A stretch of 57,059 nt of DNA from Mycobacterium simiae (GTDB lineage: Bacteria > Actinomycetota > Actinomycetes > Mycobacteriales > Mycobacteriaceae). The position numbers were made by a program, and so were the translations under genes. Below the pieces are notes generated by a model that made no database searches, was not told the DNA's origin, and saw nothing but the letters and a program-made list of their open reading frames with translations. The DNA lies in the NCBI RefSeq assembly GCF_008370645.1, contig NZ_VTZN01000008.1:1-57059 (forward strand), written 5' to 3'. Below are positions 1 through 9,794 of the stretch, piece by piece (the first letter of the stretch is position 1; every line of letters begins with the position of its first letter).

Positions 1-38
1 CCCCACGGTGGCGAACACCAAGCGATCCAGGGAGCCGG

Positions 39-479
39 TTATGGTAGATGGGCGAGCAGAGGGGCCAACGCCGCGCGCAGATCGGCCGCTTGGGGCACAC
101 CCGCGGTGCGATACCGTTGCCGCCCGTCCGCGTCGAAGATGAGCGTGGTGGGCAGCGAGAGCACCGACATCCGTTTAGCAGCAACCGGACTGGCATCGAT
201 GTCGATCTCGACGTGTGCCACATCGGACAGGTCGGCGCACACCTGATCGACGACGCGGCGCACGGTGGCGCACGGACCGCACCATGCGGCGCTGAAGTGC
301 ACGACGGTGGGCCCGGTCTTGGATAAGGCAAGCTCCGATGTGTCTTGCAAGACTACTGTGCTGGTTGTCGACTTGGGCACGCGCAATACACCCGATCGGC
401 GATTGATCGCCACGCCGATCACCGACGTACCTGTGATCGCGCCGATGACCGCAGTCGCGGCGAGTACTACCGAGCTCAC
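39..479 (-). CDS. membrane-anchored thioredoxin-like protein
   Basis: This 146-residue protein starts at GTG, 30 bp after the cysE stop and on the same strand, so it is probably the last gene of a cysK1-cysE transcript. An N-terminal hydrophobic stretch (about residues 3-25) looks like a membrane anchor or uncleaved signal. It is followed by a thioredoxin fold with the redox motif WCGPC near residue 66 and the cis-proline context SLPTT near residue 109. The family reduces disulfides. An extracytoplasmic thiol-disulfide role beside cysteine synthesis genes is inference. The start has no strong ribosome binding site, so the exact N-terminus is uncertain. Confidence 0.8.
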   Translation of the reverse strand: MSSVVLAATAVIGAITGTSVIGVAINRRSGVLRVPKSTTSTVVLQDTSELALSKTGPTVVHFSAAWCGPCATVRRVVDQVCADLSDVAHVEIDIDASPVAAKRMSVLSLPTTLIFDADGRQRYRTAGVPQAADLRAALAPLLAHLP

Positions 480-509
480 CAGTGCACCGGGCGTTCCGCG
501 CCGTCTTGC

Positions 510-1196
510 TCAGATGGAGAAGTCTTCGCCATGCCATACACCGGCCTCCGGCGGCCGGATGACGCGTTCCATCGGTGGACGGTCGTCGGATTTGGCCTCC
601 AGCCTGGCCACTCGGGTGAGCAGCGATTGGAGGCTGACGCCCACCAGATCGGGCAGCAGCGAGTCGTCGTCCTTGGACGAACCGTTGCGGCTGATGACTT
701 GCCCGGGCACCCCGACGACCACAGCACCAGACGGAACCTCCTTGACCACGACGGAGTTGGCGCCTACCCGGCTGTCGGCGCCGATCTTGATCGGGCCGAG
801 GATCTTGGCGCCGGCGCCGATCGTCACCCGGTCACCGATGGTGGGGTGGCGTTTGCCAATGTCTGTACCGGTGCCGCCGAGGGTGACGCCGTGGTACAGC
901 GTGACGTCGTCGCCCACCTCAGCGGTTTCACCGATTACCACCCCGGTTGCGTGATCGATGAACAGACCGGAGCCGATTACGGCCCCGGGATGGATGTCGA
1001 CACCGGTGAGTATGCGGGTGAGCTCGGCTAACGCTCGGGCGACCAGCCGTGCATTACGTAGCCATAACCAGTGGCTGATTCGGTGACCCCACACGGCGTG
1101 GACGCCCGGGTAGCTGAAGATGACTTCCAGGACGGTGGGGCGGGCCGGGTCGCGGTGCCGGGCGGCCTGGATGTCGCGTCGTATCTCGGCCAGCAT
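510..1196 (-). CDS. cysE: serine O-acetyltransferase
   Basis: CysE makes O-acetylserine from serine and acetyl-CoA, the substrate for CysK. The ATG at 1196 lies 2 bp after the cysK1 stop and gives 228 residues, close to M. tuberculosis CysE (Rv2335). The frame is open much further upstream, but that part lies inside cysK1 and is not coding. The C-terminal half shows left-handed beta-helix hexapeptide repeats (residues about 65-165), including the family segments [20 protein letters not shown] and [10 protein letters not shown] with the catalytic histidines. A C-terminal tail of about 55 residues follows the helix. Co-transcription with cysK1 fits the cysteine synthase complex. Confidence 0.95.
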   Translation of the reverse strand: MLAEIRRDIQAARHRDPARPTVLEVIFSYPGVHAVWGHRISHWLWLRNARLVARALAELTRILTGVDIHPGAVIGSGLFIDHATGVVIGETAEVGDDVTLYHGVTLGGTGTDIGKRHPTIGDRVTIGAGAKILGPIKIGADSRVGANSVVVKEVPSGAVVVGVPGQVISRNGSSKDDDSLLPDLVGVSLQSLLTRVARLEAKSDDRPPMERVIRPPEAGVWHGEDFSI

Positions 1197-1198
1197 GA

Positions 1199-2131
1199 CT
1201 AATCGGCTAGATCGGCAAACAGCGGCGTGCTCAAGTATCGCTCGCCAAAGGAGGGCAGCACCACCACCCCCAGCCTTCCGGTGTTCTCTGGCCGCGTAGC
1301 CACCTGCAGCGCGGCCACCACCGCGGCTCCCGAGGAAATACCCACCAATAATCCCTCTTCCCGGGCGAGCCGCCGGGCCATGGTGAACGATTCTTCGTTG
1401 CCAACGGTAATGATCTCGTCGACCAAGCCCAGATCCAGCACCGGCGGGACGAAACCGGCGCCGATCCCCTGAATGGGGTGCGGTCCCTTCTGGCCGCCGG
1501 ACAGCACCGGCGACGCGGCGGGTTCCACGGCGATGAACTGCGCCGACGGCTTGCGTTCCTTGATGACTTGGGCAACCCCGGTGATGGTGCCGCCGGTGCC
1601 GACGCCGGAGACGAAGAAATCGATCTTGCCGTCGGTGTCCTTCCATACCTCCTCAGCGGTTGTCACGGCGTGGATCGCAGGATTGGCCGGATTCTCGAAT
1701 TGCTGAGGTATGAAATACCGCTCATCGGTTTTTGCCAATTCTTCGGCTTTGGCGATAGCGCCCGCCATGCCTTCGGCGCCGGGAGTGAGCACCAGCTCAG
1801 CACCGTAAGCGCGCAGCAGCATTCGCCGCTCCATGCTCATGGTTTCTGGCATGGTCAGCACACACTTGTAGCCACGCGCGGCGGCGACCATCGCCAACGC
1901 GATTCCGGTGTTCCCGCTCGTGGGCTCGAGGATTATCGTGTCCGGCTTGATCAGGCCCGCCTTCTCGGCCGCGTCGATCATGGCTACCCCGATGCGGTCC
2001 TTCACGCTGCCCGCCGGGTTGAAGGATTCCAGCTTGGCGACCAGCTCGGCCCCTGCACCATCGGTGACCCGTCGCAGCCGGACCAGGGGGGTGCCCCCGA
2101 TCAGTTGTGTGATGTTCTCGGCGATGGTCAT
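1199..2131 (-). CDS. cysK1: O-acetylserine sulfhydrylase (cysteine synthase)
   Basis: CysK1 converts O-acetylserine and sulfide to cysteine using pyridoxal phosphate. The ATG at 2131 is preceded by GGAGA at good spacing and gives 310 residues, the length of M. tuberculosis CysK1 (Rv2334). An in-frame TTG two codons earlier is less likely. The PLP lysine lies in NPAGSVKDR near residue 44. The substrate loop PTSGNTG (near 72) and the phosphate-binding GTGGT (near 178) are intact. It is followed 2 bp later by cysE. Its 5' leader contains a polycysteine reading frame (2352-2423), which suggests regulation by cysteine-tRNA supply. Confidence 0.96.
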   Translation of the reverse strand: MTIAENITQLIGGTPLVRLRRVTDGAGAELVAKLESFNPAGSVKDRIGVAMIDAAEKAGLIKPDTIILEPTSGNTGIALAMVAAARGYKCVLTMPETMSMERRMLLRAYGAELVLTPGAEGMAGAIAKAEELAKTDERYFIPQQFENPANPAIHAVTTAEEVWKDTDGKIDFFVSGVGTGGTITGVAQVIKERKPSAQFIAVEPAASPVLSGGQKGPHPIQGIGAGFVPPVLDLGLVDEIITVGNEESFTMARRLAREEGLLVGISSGAAVVAALQVATRPENTGRLGVVVLPSFGERYLSTPLFADLAD

Positions 2132-2137
2132 TGGCAA

Positions 2138-2351
2138 TCTCCAACGATGTCGGCGGTGTACCCAGTGGCTAGTGGGTAGTTGTCTGCCGCCCAGCTGCGC
2201 CGACGGATCGCCTCCGGTGGCGGGGCATTAGTGGACGTGGGCAAGACACTCATAGGGCGGTTTGTCTTCCTGAAGACTTTGGTAGTGCACGTCACGGTGC
2301 CGAGAGGCGACTGAGGACGGCGATTACCGGACGGTCAGAAGGCGCCAGGAA
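2138..2351 (-). promoter_or_regulatory. cysK1 5' leader with inverted repeats
   Basis: The leader lies between the polycysteine uORF and the cysK1 ribosome binding site. It holds a perfect 6-bp inverted repeat GTCTTC/GAAGAC with a 2-nt loop (2264-2277) and TACCCA/TGGGTA (2159-2178) just upstream of the cysK1 Shine-Dalgarno. The second could occlude the start region. In M. tuberculosis the efflux gene stp lies between cysK1 and mez; no trace of it is seen here. Confidence 0.4.
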
Positions 2352-2423
2352 TCAACAGCAACAACAACAGTCCACGCCGCGGCAGCGGGTAAGGACGAAG
2401 CACAGCTTTACAGCCTGTTGCAT
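2352..2423 (-). CDS. polycysteine leader peptide (cysteine attenuator uORF)
   Basis: A 24-codon frame starts at ATG 2423 and ends in five consecutive cysteine codons followed by TGA. Two more Cys codons occur earlier, making 7 of 23 residues cysteine. A -10 hexamer TATAGT (2435-2430) ends exactly 6 bp before the ATG, so the transcript would begin on the start codon, as in a leaderless mRNA. About 220 nt separate its stop from cysK1. Leaderless polycysteine uORFs that attenuate sulfur-assimilation operons are known in mycobacteria. The sequence match to that arrangement is direct; function here is inferred. Confidence 0.85.
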   Translation of the reverse strand: MQQAVKLCFVLTRCRGVDCCCCC

Positions 2424-2429
2424 GGGTCC

Positions 2430-2435
2430 ACTATA
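2430..2435 (-). promoter_or_regulatory. -10 element for leaderless cysK1 leader transcript
   Basis: TATAGT reads toward cysK1 with 6 bp between it and the uORF ATG at 2423. This is ideal for initiation on the A of ATG. No convincing -35 is needed for this mycobacterial promoter class. Confidence 0.6.
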
Positions 2436-2499
2436 GGGCATTAGCGCATATCCCCTGTTCGGCTTGACCGCGATATTGGTCCGCGCCCCCGGCGCTCCC

Positions 2500-4146
2500 T
2501 TAGTCGTACACCGGCAGCCACATGGTGTCGAGGATGGCCTGCTGGACGTCCTCGTGGGTCTTCGTAGCCACCCCGTCTGCTACGGCGGCCTGATAAACGG
2601 CCTCGGCCACCGTCGTCGAGATACCACGCAGGTCCTGCACATCGGGCAGCAGCGAATCTCCGGTCTGGGTCGGATTAGCCTTACACGCAAGTGCTTTGGC
2701 CGCTGCGCGCAGCATGCCCTGGGTCAGCAGCCGGGCCCCGGACACGATGACGCCCAGTCCGATGCCGGGAAACACCAGCACATTGTTAGCCTGGCCGATG
2801 GTGTAGGTGTTTCCGTCGTATTCGACCGGCGGGACCGGGCTGCCGGTGGCGACCAGTGCTTTACGGCTCGACCACGCCAGCACGTCGGCCGGCATCGCTT
2901 CCATGCGCGAGGTCGGGTTAGACAGCGGGAAGATCATCGGACGTTCGCAGCACGCCGTCATCGCTTGGACCACTTCTTGGGTGAACGCGCCGGAGACGGT
3001 CGAGGCGCCGAGCACGATGGTGGGAGACGCCATCCTGATCGCCTCGACCAGTCCGACCCGCGCCCCGGACTTGACACCTAGCCGCTGACGGTTCTTCGCA
3101 TACGGCAGCTGAAAATCCCGCAGCCCCTCCATGTCGTCGAAGAGCAGCCCCTGTTTGTCGATGGGCCAGATCTGCGATGTCGCCTGCTCACGGCTGGCGC
3201 CGTCGGCGACCATGGCATCCCGGATCTGATCGGCGACACCCATGCCGGCGGTTCCAGCCCCGAAAGCAATCACCACCTGGTCGCGCACCGGGATACCGGT
3301 GACGCGACACCCGCCGTCAATCGCTGCGACAACCACCGCGCCGGTTCCCTGTACGTCGTCGTTGAACACGCAGTAATCCGCACTGTACGTCTGCAGAATC
3401 ATGCGGGCGTTCTCCGGCCCGAAGTCCTCGAAGTGCAGCAGCGCGTGCGGAAACATCCGGTGGGCGGTCTCGATGTAGCGCCGGACGAAGTCGTGGTACT
3501 CGGCGCCGCGGCGTCGGGCGTGGCGATTGCCCAAGTAGAACGGGTCCTGCAGCAGCTGTTCGTTGTCGGTGCCGACATCAAGTGACACCGCGAGGCTGCG
3601 CCGCGGGTCGATGCCGCCGCCGGCGGTGTACAGCGCCAATTTGCCTACCGCGATCTGGATGCCGCCCACGCCCCAGTCACCAATACCCAAGATCGCCTCG
3701 GCGTCGGTGCATACGATCAGGTCGACGTCGTCGGGCTCGAGTCCCAACGTTTCGAAGGCTGCCCCGATCTCGTTGGGCTCGTCGATGCTGAGAAACAATC
3801 CGCGTTGCCCACGGTATTCATCCGAGAACCGTTGAATCGCTTCACCGACCGTGGGCGTGTACACCACCGGCATCAGCTCGGGCAAATGGTCGATCAACAC
3901 CTTGTAGTAGAGCAGTTCGTGGCGGTAGTGCAGCTGCTCCAGCAGCAGATTGCGGCCCAGATCGGTCGCCAGGCTCTGCAACTGATGCCAGACCCGGTCG
4001 GCTTGTTGTTCGAGGGTGAGCACCGCCGACGGCAGCCGGCCGGTGAGCCCCAGCCGTCGCCGCTGCTCGTGGGTAAACCCGACCCCGCGGTTGAGGCTCG
4101 GGGTGGACAGCGCGGCGGGGAACCTTGGTACGCAGGCGTCACCCAT
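2500..4146 (-). CDS. mez: NAD(P)-dependent malic enzyme
   Basis: Mez decarboxylates malate to pyruvate and is an anaplerotic enzyme linked to lipid synthesis. The ATG at 4146 has GGAGG 5 nt upstream and gives 548 residues, the length of M. tuberculosis Mez (Rv2332). A GTG one codon earlier would sit too close to that site. The malic enzyme N-domain carries the YTPTVGEA motif near residue 93. The metal-binding region reads FEDFGPENA near residue 240, and the NAD-binding segment is FGAGTAGMGVADQI. The gene is complete. It is separated from nasN by a remnant of a second nasN copy. Confidence 0.96.
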   Translation of the reverse strand: MGDACVPRFPAALSTPSLNRGVGFTHEQRRRLGLTGRLPSAVLTLEQQADRVWHQLQSLATDLGRNLLLEQLHYRHELLYYKVLIDHLPELMPVVYTPTVGEAIQRFSDEYRGQRGLFLSIDEPNEIGAAFETLGLEPDDVDLIVCTDAEAILGIGDWGVGGIQIAVGKLALYTAGGGIDPRRSLAVSLDVGTDNEQLLQDPFYLGNRHARRRGAEYHDFVRRYIETAHRMFPHALLHFEDFGPENARMILQTYSADYCVFNDDVQGTGAVVVAAIDGGCRVTGIPVRDQVVIAFGAGTAGMGVADQIRDAMVADGASREQATSQIWPIDKQGLLFDDMEGLRDFQLPYAKNRQRLGVKSGARVGLVEAIRMASPTIVLGASTVSGAFTQEVVQAMTACCERPMIFPLSNPTSRMEAMPADVLAWSSRKALVATGSPVPPVEYDGNTYTIGQANNVLVFPGIGLGVIVSGARLLTQGMLRAAAKALACKANPTQTGDSLLPDVQDLRGISTTVAEAVYQAAVADGVATKTHEDVQQAILDTMWLPVYD

Positions 4147-4229
4147 CACGACCTCCGTCCGGGAGTTGGCGTGTCAAGTCACGGTAGCGCGGACCGAGGT
4201 GAACGCGAATTAGCGCGTGGACTCAGACG

Positions 4230-4473
4230 CATTGGCGTCGGGGTCAACGGGTTCGATTTGGCAGACGCACACTTGGGCAAGGCCGCAGTTCCACCGCCGC
4301 AACTGGGTCGCACGCTTGCGTATCAGGTGCTGCGAGTAGACCTTGTCGCGCTGCTCCCGGGAGAACGCAAGGTCGAGGTTGACCGGCAACCCCGCCCAAT
4401 CGACCTGGTCAGGCGGCGCCGCGCCACGCCGAAGCCGGCACTGCAAGGGACATATAGCGGTCACGGCCGACAT
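4230..4473 (-). pseudogene. remnant of a second NasN/CysJ-type reductase C-terminus
   Basis: An 87-residue frame in the mez-nasN gap contains a stretch (about 4305-4385) with LDLAFSREQRDKVYSQHL followed by IRKR. It closely matches [18 protein letters not shown] then MRKR in the NADPH-binding end of NasN (about 4775-4855). The nucleotide sequences are also clearly similar. Upstream residues do not match, and the Cys-Gly dinucleotide-binding motif is degraded (VCVC for YVCG). It reads as the decayed 3' end of a tandem duplicate, or of a related diflavin reductase. Confidence 0.65.
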
Positions 4474-4587
4474 CCCTCCCTCGAGCGTGCAGTCTCTTGG
4501 GTGAATGGTGCGCCGACGATGTTTCGGCCGCGGATGTGCTGTGTTTCCGCTCCATTACCGGCTTTCCCACGGTGTGCGTTCCAGGTC

Positions 4588-7500
4588 TCAGTAGACGTCG
4601 CGGTGGTAGCGCTTGTCGGCGGCGAGCGACCGCACGTAGGCGGCGGCCGCTTCTACATCGAGGTGTCCGTGTTCGGCTGCAATGTTGCATAGCGTGTGGT
4701 CCACCTCTTTGGCCATGGGGTCGGCGTTGCCGCACACGTACAGTTGTGCCCCATCCTGCAACCACTGCCACAGCTGCGCCCCGCGCTTGCGCATCAGGTG
4801 CTGCACGTAGACCTTATGCCGCTGGTCTCGGGAGAATGCCAGGTCGAGTTCGGTGAGGAACCCGTCGGTATGCATCGCCTGGATCTCGTCGCGGTAGTAG
4901 AAGTCGGTGGCCGCGTGCTGTTCACCGAAGAACAGCCAGTTGGGTCCGGTGTGGCTGAGTGCCCGCCGTTCTTGCAGAAAGGCCCGGAAGGGCGCGATGC
5001 CCGTTCCGGGACCGATCATGATCATCGCCGTGTGCGGATCGGCCGGAGGCCGGAAATTGCTTGACTTCTTCAGGTAAACCGCGATCTCATCGCTGGGACA
5101 GCGGTCGGCGAGATAGGTCGAGCACACGCCGCGACGTGGCACGCCCTGGAAGTTGTAGCGCACCGGCGACACGGTCAGATGCACCTCGTCAGGGTGCTCT
5201 TTAGGGCTCGACGAGATCGAATATAGGCGCGGCTGAAGCGGTTTCAGCACTTTCAGCCAGTCGTCGATCGATGCGGTGACCGGTGCCGCAGCGAGCACAT
5301 CGACCGACTGTCTACCCCATGACCAATTAGCCAGCACCGCTTTGTTTTCCGGCCTCATCAAGTCGGCGAGTTGGTTGGCGCAGTCACGGTTTTCGCTGCG
5401 CTGCTGAACGAACCGCAGCAGGTCCGGGCTGATGTGGGCGATCTCGAGGTGCTCGGTCAGCGCCGCGCGCAGCGACATCGATCCGCGGTTGGCGATCTCC
5501 ACTTCGGTGCGCGGGTCGAGCCTGGTCGCGGTGAGCCATTCGTCGACTAGCTGTTTGCAGTTGCGCGGCCACACCCCCAGAGCGTCGCCGGCCGCATAGC
5601 TGACGGTCTGCTCGGGCAGGCTAAACACCAGATGCCGCACGTCTTTTGCTGATCTCGGCTTGCTCAGCGTGGTGTTGCGGACCACGTTGGTGACCAGTGG
5701 GTTCTGCTTGGTGTGTGTCCGTGGCGTCCGCGTGGGCAACGATGTGCCGCACAACTTGTGCAGAATCTGGTCAAGCCAGCTGGCGGCGGCGGCTTCGTAA
5801 TCGGGTTCGCAATCAACGCGGTCGATGATGCGGGTGGCTCCCAGTTCGGCCAGGCGCTGGTCCACAGCGCGCCCATGACCGCAGAAATTATGGTAGTTGG
5901 AGTCGCCGAGCGCCAGAACGGCGTAGCGGATATCCGCTAGTCGCGGAGCGGTGTCTGCCGACAGCGCTTGCCAGAAAGCGGCGCCGTTGTCTGGTGGCTC
6001 GCCGTCCCCGGTGGTGCTGGTGATGAGTAGCAGCTGGTGAGCTTTCGGCAGCTTGGCCACTGCGAACTCGTCCATGCTGTGCAACGCGACCGGCTGTTGG
6101 GCGGCGCGGAGTTGGGTGGCGACGTCGACGGCGAGCTCTTCGGCAGTCCCGGTTTGCGAAGCCCATAGCACCACGATCGGTGCTCGTTCGGCGGTTTCGG
6201 GTACCGACTTCGCTTGGGGTGTCTGGGTGCGCGCGAACATCCCGGCGAGTAAGCCGTCCAACCACAGCCGGGTAGGGGTATCGAACGGAGCGCTGACGGG
6301 TACCGTGGGCACCCCAGGCATAAGTTGACCGGTTTCCGAACGCAGCCCGGCCATCAAGCCCGCCAGGTACGAGCGGCCGATCGGACCGAACTGCGGCGTG
6401 GGTTCGTTTGCCACTCCGAGGAATTCGGCTAGAGCGTCGATCTGACCTACACCGCTGTGCGGTGTATCGGTCCGTGGTTTGGCTTGAGGTGTCGAATTTT
6501 TCCGCGACACCGGCTGGGCGACCTTGGTCAAGGTGACCGCGCACGCCTTGTATTCCGGTTGTCGCGATATCGGGTCGACGGCGTCGTTGGTGACCGCGTT
6601 GATGGACAGGTATTCGCCGAACGCGTCGTTCCAGTGGAAGGGCGCAAAGCAGTTGCCGGGCCGCACCCGGTCGGTGACTACCGCGGGCAGCACCGCCCGG
6701 CCACGGCGAGAAGCGATCTCGACGGGGTCACCGTCACAGATCTGCAGCTCGGTGGCGTCATCGGGGTGGATCTCGACGAACGGACCCGGGTTGAGTTTGT
6801 TGAGTGTGGCGATCTTGCCGGTCTTGGTCAGCGTGTGCCAGTGGTGCGGCAAGCGTCCGGTGTTGAGCACGAACGGATAGTCGGCGTCCGGCATCTCGTC
6901 AGGCAGCAGATGGGGGCGGGCGAAGAACACCGCACGGCCAGTCGCGGTCGGGAACGCCAACCGCGGCACGGTGCCGTCGTCGCGAACCAATTGTGTCTGG
7001 CTGACACCGTCGTTGCGGTAACGGACCGGGCTGCGGCTGCTGGCGCCATCGGGCGGGCACGGCCACTGCAACGGTGTCGTGCGTAGTCTGTCGTAGCTGA
7101 CACCGCGCAGGTCGTATCCGGTTGCCGGGTTGGAGAATCGTTTGATCTCCTCGAAAACGTCGGCGGCCGACTCATAGCTGAAGTACTCCGAAAAGCCCAT
7201 CTCGCAAGCGATCCGGGCGATGATCCGCCAGTCTGGCAGGGCCTGCCCGACCGGCTCGACGGCCTGTTGGAACAAGGTCAAGTTGCGCTCGGAGTTGACC
7301 ATCACCCCCTCGGATTCCGTCCATAGAGCGCCGGGCAACAGCATTGTCGCGTATTCGTTGGTCTCGGTTTCCAGGTACGCGTCTTGGCTGATCACCAATT
7401 GGGCCTGCTCCAGGCCAGCCAGCACAGTTTTTCGGTTGGCTACCGTGGCAACGGGATTGGTGCAGATGATCCAACACGCCTTGATGTCGCCGTCAGCCAT

Positions 7501-8691
7501 GCGGGAGAACATGTCGACCACCCCGGCGCTGACTTCGCTACGCAGCGACCCGCGCGGAATACCCCACTGTTCTTCCACAAACTCGCGGTCCTCAGCCGAC
7601 AGCACCGATCGCTGGCCCGGCAGTCCCGGCCCCATGTAACCCATTTCGCGTCCGCCCATGGCGTTGGGCTGCCCGGTCAGCGAGAACGGCCCGCTGCCAG
7701 GTTTGCAGATCGCTCCGGTGGCCAGGTGCAGGTTGCACAGCGCATTGGTGTTCCAAGTACCGTGGGTGCTCTGGTTGAGTCCCATCGTCCAGCAGCTCAG
7801 CCAATTGCCGGCTGCGCCGATCCAGCGTGCCGCAGTGCGAATGTCTTCGACAGGCAGGCAGGTGATTTCGCCGACCTTGTCCGGCGGGAACTGCGCGAGG
7901 AAGCTCGGCATCACCTCCCAACCCTCGGTGAATTCGGCGATGAAACGCGGATCGGTGTGCCCGTTCTGGATGATCAGGTTCAGCAAACCGTTGAGCAGCG
8001 CCAAGTCGGTGCCGGGCGCGATCTGCAGGAAGAGGTCAGCCTTGTCCGCGGTCGCGGTGCGGCGTGGGTCGACGACGATCAACTTGGCTCCGGCTTTGAC
8101 GCGTTCCATCATGCGTAGGAACAGGATCGGGTGGCAGTCAGCCATGTTGGAGCCGATGACGAAGAAGACGTCGGCATGGTCGAAGTCTTCATAGGAACCA
8201 GGAGGTCCGTCCGCTCCCAACGACAGCTTGTAGCCCGAACTGGCACCGGCCATGCACAGCCGGGAGTTCGACTCGATCTGGTTGGTGCCGATAAACCCTT
8301 TGGTTAGTTTGTTGGCCAGGTACTGGGCTTCGATGGACATTTGCCCTGACACATACACGGCGACAGCATCGGGGCCGTGCTCGTCAATGATGGCCCGTAA
8401 CCGCTTGGCGCACTGGGTGATGGCAGTGTCGATGTGGATGGGCTCCAGGGGCTGGCCTCGGGTGGCCCGCAAGTACGCCGACTCCATGCGGCCTGGCGCG
8501 GTCAGCAAGTCGGCGGTGGTGGTGCCTTTGGTGCACAACCGCCCAAAGTTGGCCGGATGCGACTTTCGTCCAATTGACTTGGCAATGTGACGCTTTCCCG
8601 TATGTGGCTGCGTTGTGAGGTGCAGCACAAGGCCGCAGCCCACGCCGCAATAGGCGCACATAGTGTCCACAGTGTCCTTGTCGGACGCCAT
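4588..8691 (-). CDS. nasN: assimilatory nitrate reductase fused to diflavin reductase
   Basis: This 1367-residue fusion should reduce nitrate to nitrite in the cytoplasm with NADPH as donor. ATG 8691 is preceded by AGGGAG; the frame is open 19 codons further but lacks a signal there. The first 730 or so residues are a molybdopterin oxidoreductase with a 4Fe-4S site (CAYCGVGC, later GRLCTKG) and the Mo-ligand cysteine in NSRLCMAG near residue 145. A flavodoxin domain follows at about 835 ([10 protein letters not shown]). The FAD domain has RLYSISSS and the NADPH site has GPGTGIAPF near 1229. The C-terminus ends in an aromatic residue as in CysJ. It resembles M. smegmatis NasN. narK1 nearby would supply nitrate. 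Confidence 0.9.
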   Translation of the reverse strand: MASDKDTVDTMCAYCGVGCGLVLHLTTQPHTGKRHIAKSIGRKSHPANFGRLCTKGTTTADLLTAPGRMESAYLRATRGQPLEPIHIDTAITQCAKRLRAIIDEHGPDAVAVYVSGQMSIEAQYLANKLTKGFIGTNQIESNSRLCMAGASSGYKLSLGADGPPGSYEDFDHADVFFVIGSNMADCHPILFLRMMERVKAGAKLIVVDPRRTATADKADLFLQIAPGTDLALLNGLLNLIIQNGHTDPRFIAEFTEGWEVMPSFLAQFPPDKVGEITCLPVEDIRTAARWIGAAGNWLSCWTMGLNQSTHGTWNTNALCNLHLATGAICKPGSGPFSLTGQPNAMGGREMGYMGPGLPGQRSVLSAEDREFVEEQWGIPRGSLRSEVSAGVVDMFSRMADGDIKACWIICTNPVATVANRKTVLAGLEQAQLVISQDAYLETETNEYATMLLPGALWTESEGVMVNSERNLTLFQQAVEPVGQALPDWRIIARIACEMGFSEYFSYESAADVFEEIKRFSNPATGYDLRGVSYDRLRTTPLQWPCPPDGASSRSPVRYRNDGVSQTQLVRDDGTVPRLAFPTATGRAVFFARPHLLPDEMPDADYPFVLNTGRLPHHWHTLTKTGKIATLNKLNPGPFVEIHPDDATELQICDGDPVEIASRRGRAVLPAVVTDRVRPGNCFAPFHWNDAFGEYLSINAVTNDAVDPISRQPEYKACAVTLTKVAQPVSRKNSTPQAKPRTDTPHSGVGQIDALAEFLGVANEPTPQFGPIGRSYLAGLMAGLRSETGQLMPGVPTVPVSAPFDTPTRLWLDGLLAGMFARTQTPQAKSVPETAERAPIVVLWASQTGTAEELAVDVATQLRAAQQPVALHSMDEFAVAKLPKAHQLLLITSTTGDGEPPDNGAAFWQALSADTAPRLADIRYAVLALGDSNYHNFCGHGRAVDQRLAELGATRIIDRVDCEPDYEAAAASWLDQILHKLCGTSLPTRTPRTHTKQNPLVTNVVRNTTLSKPRSAKDVRHLVFSLPEQTVSYAAGDALGVWPRNCKQLVDEWLTATRLDPRTEVEIANRGSMSLRAALTEHLEIAHISPDLLRFVQQRSENRDCANQLADLMRPENKAVLANWSWGRQSVDVLAAAPVTASIDDWLKVLKPLQPRLYSISSSPKEHPDEVHLTVSPVRYNFQGVPRRGVCSTYLADRCPSDEIAVYLKKSSNFRPPADPHTAMIMIGPGTGIAPFRAFLQERRALSHTGPNWLFFGEQHAATDFYYRDEIQAMHTDGFLTELDLAFSRDQRHKVYVQHLMRKRGAQLWQWLQDGAQLYVCGNADPMAKEVDHTLCNIAAEHGHLDVEAAAAYVRSLAADKRYHRDVY

Positions 8692-9067
8692 GCGCTCCCT
8701 AGCCACGCCTACGTCCTTTCCGCACCCACCGTGCAAAGGGGTACGCATTCAATCCTGCGAGAAGGATGTTTCGGGACGGGATGTTCGAGGTTTCGGCCGC
8801 TTTACGGTTTCCTCGCGGCAGGTCAGCGCGGCAGTGCGTTGCCGGAAACGCCCCGAAAACGTAGGGCAGGCCAACGAGCTAGTCCTGGGCATCCCAGTCG
8901 AGGCCTAGACTACCTGCGAACTGGCCACAATTAGCCCGGATGCCTGCGGCTTCGATCAAATCGGAGGAACATTCACAGTTCTCGCTCAGCTCCGGGCATG
9001 GGCCGCGAGCGTTACTTTGTGCACAGCGGGTTACCGGGCGGTTCACAGACCTCGCTAAGCTCGCGAC
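8692..9067. promoter_or_regulatory. divergent intergenic region nasN/lppP
   Basis: This 376-bp gap should hold the promoters of nasN (leftward) and lppP (rightward). Short frames across it resemble no known protein. I could not identify a confident GlnR-type operator by eye. Confidence 0.4.
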
Positions 9068-9580
9068 GTGCCTCATCGGACAAATGTGATTCTGATGATG
9101 GCGGTGCTGGCCTTGGGATCAGGACTGGACGGTTGCGGCTGGAAGGCGCCGCCTCGGCCACCACTTGCAGCTCAGCCACCGGAGAGCTGCAAGCAGGGTG
9201 ACGGGCCGACGGCCGATACTGTACAGCAGGCAATTGCCACCGTTCCGATAGCGGTGCCGGGTTCGGCCTGGGTCGAAATTGGTCGGGGACACACCAGGAA
9301 GTGCCGCTTGCACTGGGTGCAAATCATCCCCACCATTGCCTCCGAGTCGACTCCTCAGCAGCTGTTGTTCTTTGACCGAAACACTGCGCTTGGCTCGCCA
9401 ACCCCGAATCCGAGGCCCTATATCACGGTGCTGCCGCCAGGCGATGACACCGTCACAGTGCAGTACCGGTGGCGGGTTGGGAGTGATCCCGAGTGCTGCC
9501 CTACCGGTAGCGGCACGGTGGGATTCCAAATCGGGCCCGACGGCAGGCTCATAGCGCTCGGCCCCATACCACGCCAGTAG
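9068..9580 (+). CDS. lppP: lipoprotein LppP-like
   Basis: A 170-residue exported protein with a GTG start. The N-terminus has a short charged region, a hydrophobic core (about residues 8-20) and a cysteine near residue 23 in the context GLDGC. This lipobox has an unusual aspartate at -2. The mature part is rich in proline and cysteine and ends in a conserved block with CCPTGSGTVGFQIGPDGR. The position next to narK1 and mez matches lppP (Rv2330c) in M. tuberculosis. Function is unknown. Confidence 0.75.
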   Translation: MPHRTNVILMMAVLALGSGLDGCGWKAPPRPPLAAQPPESCKQGDGPTADTVQQAIATVPIAVPGSAWVEIGRGHTRKCRLHWVQIIPTIASESTPQQLLFFDRNTALGSPTPNPRPYITVLPPGDDTVTVQYRWRVGSDPECCPTGSGTVGFQIGPDGRLIALGPIPRQ

Positions 9581-9794
9581 CGCTATCGGTAGCGTTGGCG
9601 CACAATCGTTTCCATTAACCTTTGGCATCGGTTGCGGCGCGACCCGACGCTACCGCCCGGCTAAAGCACTTTTAAGCACTTTTACAGCAGTTACTCAGCG
9701 TTTTCAGGCTGCTCACCGCGTGCCGCCCGGGTGGAAGTTTGGCACTCTGAGGTTTCAATTGTGGCTTCGCAGGAGTCCGGGTCTAAGGAGTGTG

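Noticed and set aside
1197..1646. Upstream extension of the cysE frame to 378 codons
   Set aside because: It lies entirely inside cysK1 in another frame; ATG 1196 gives the family length and sits 2 bp after the cysK1 stop.
4588..8691. NarX-type fused respiratory nitrate reductase
   Set aside because: The domain order is molybdopterin reductase-flavodoxin-FAD/NADPH reductase, not the NarG/J/I fusion of NarX.
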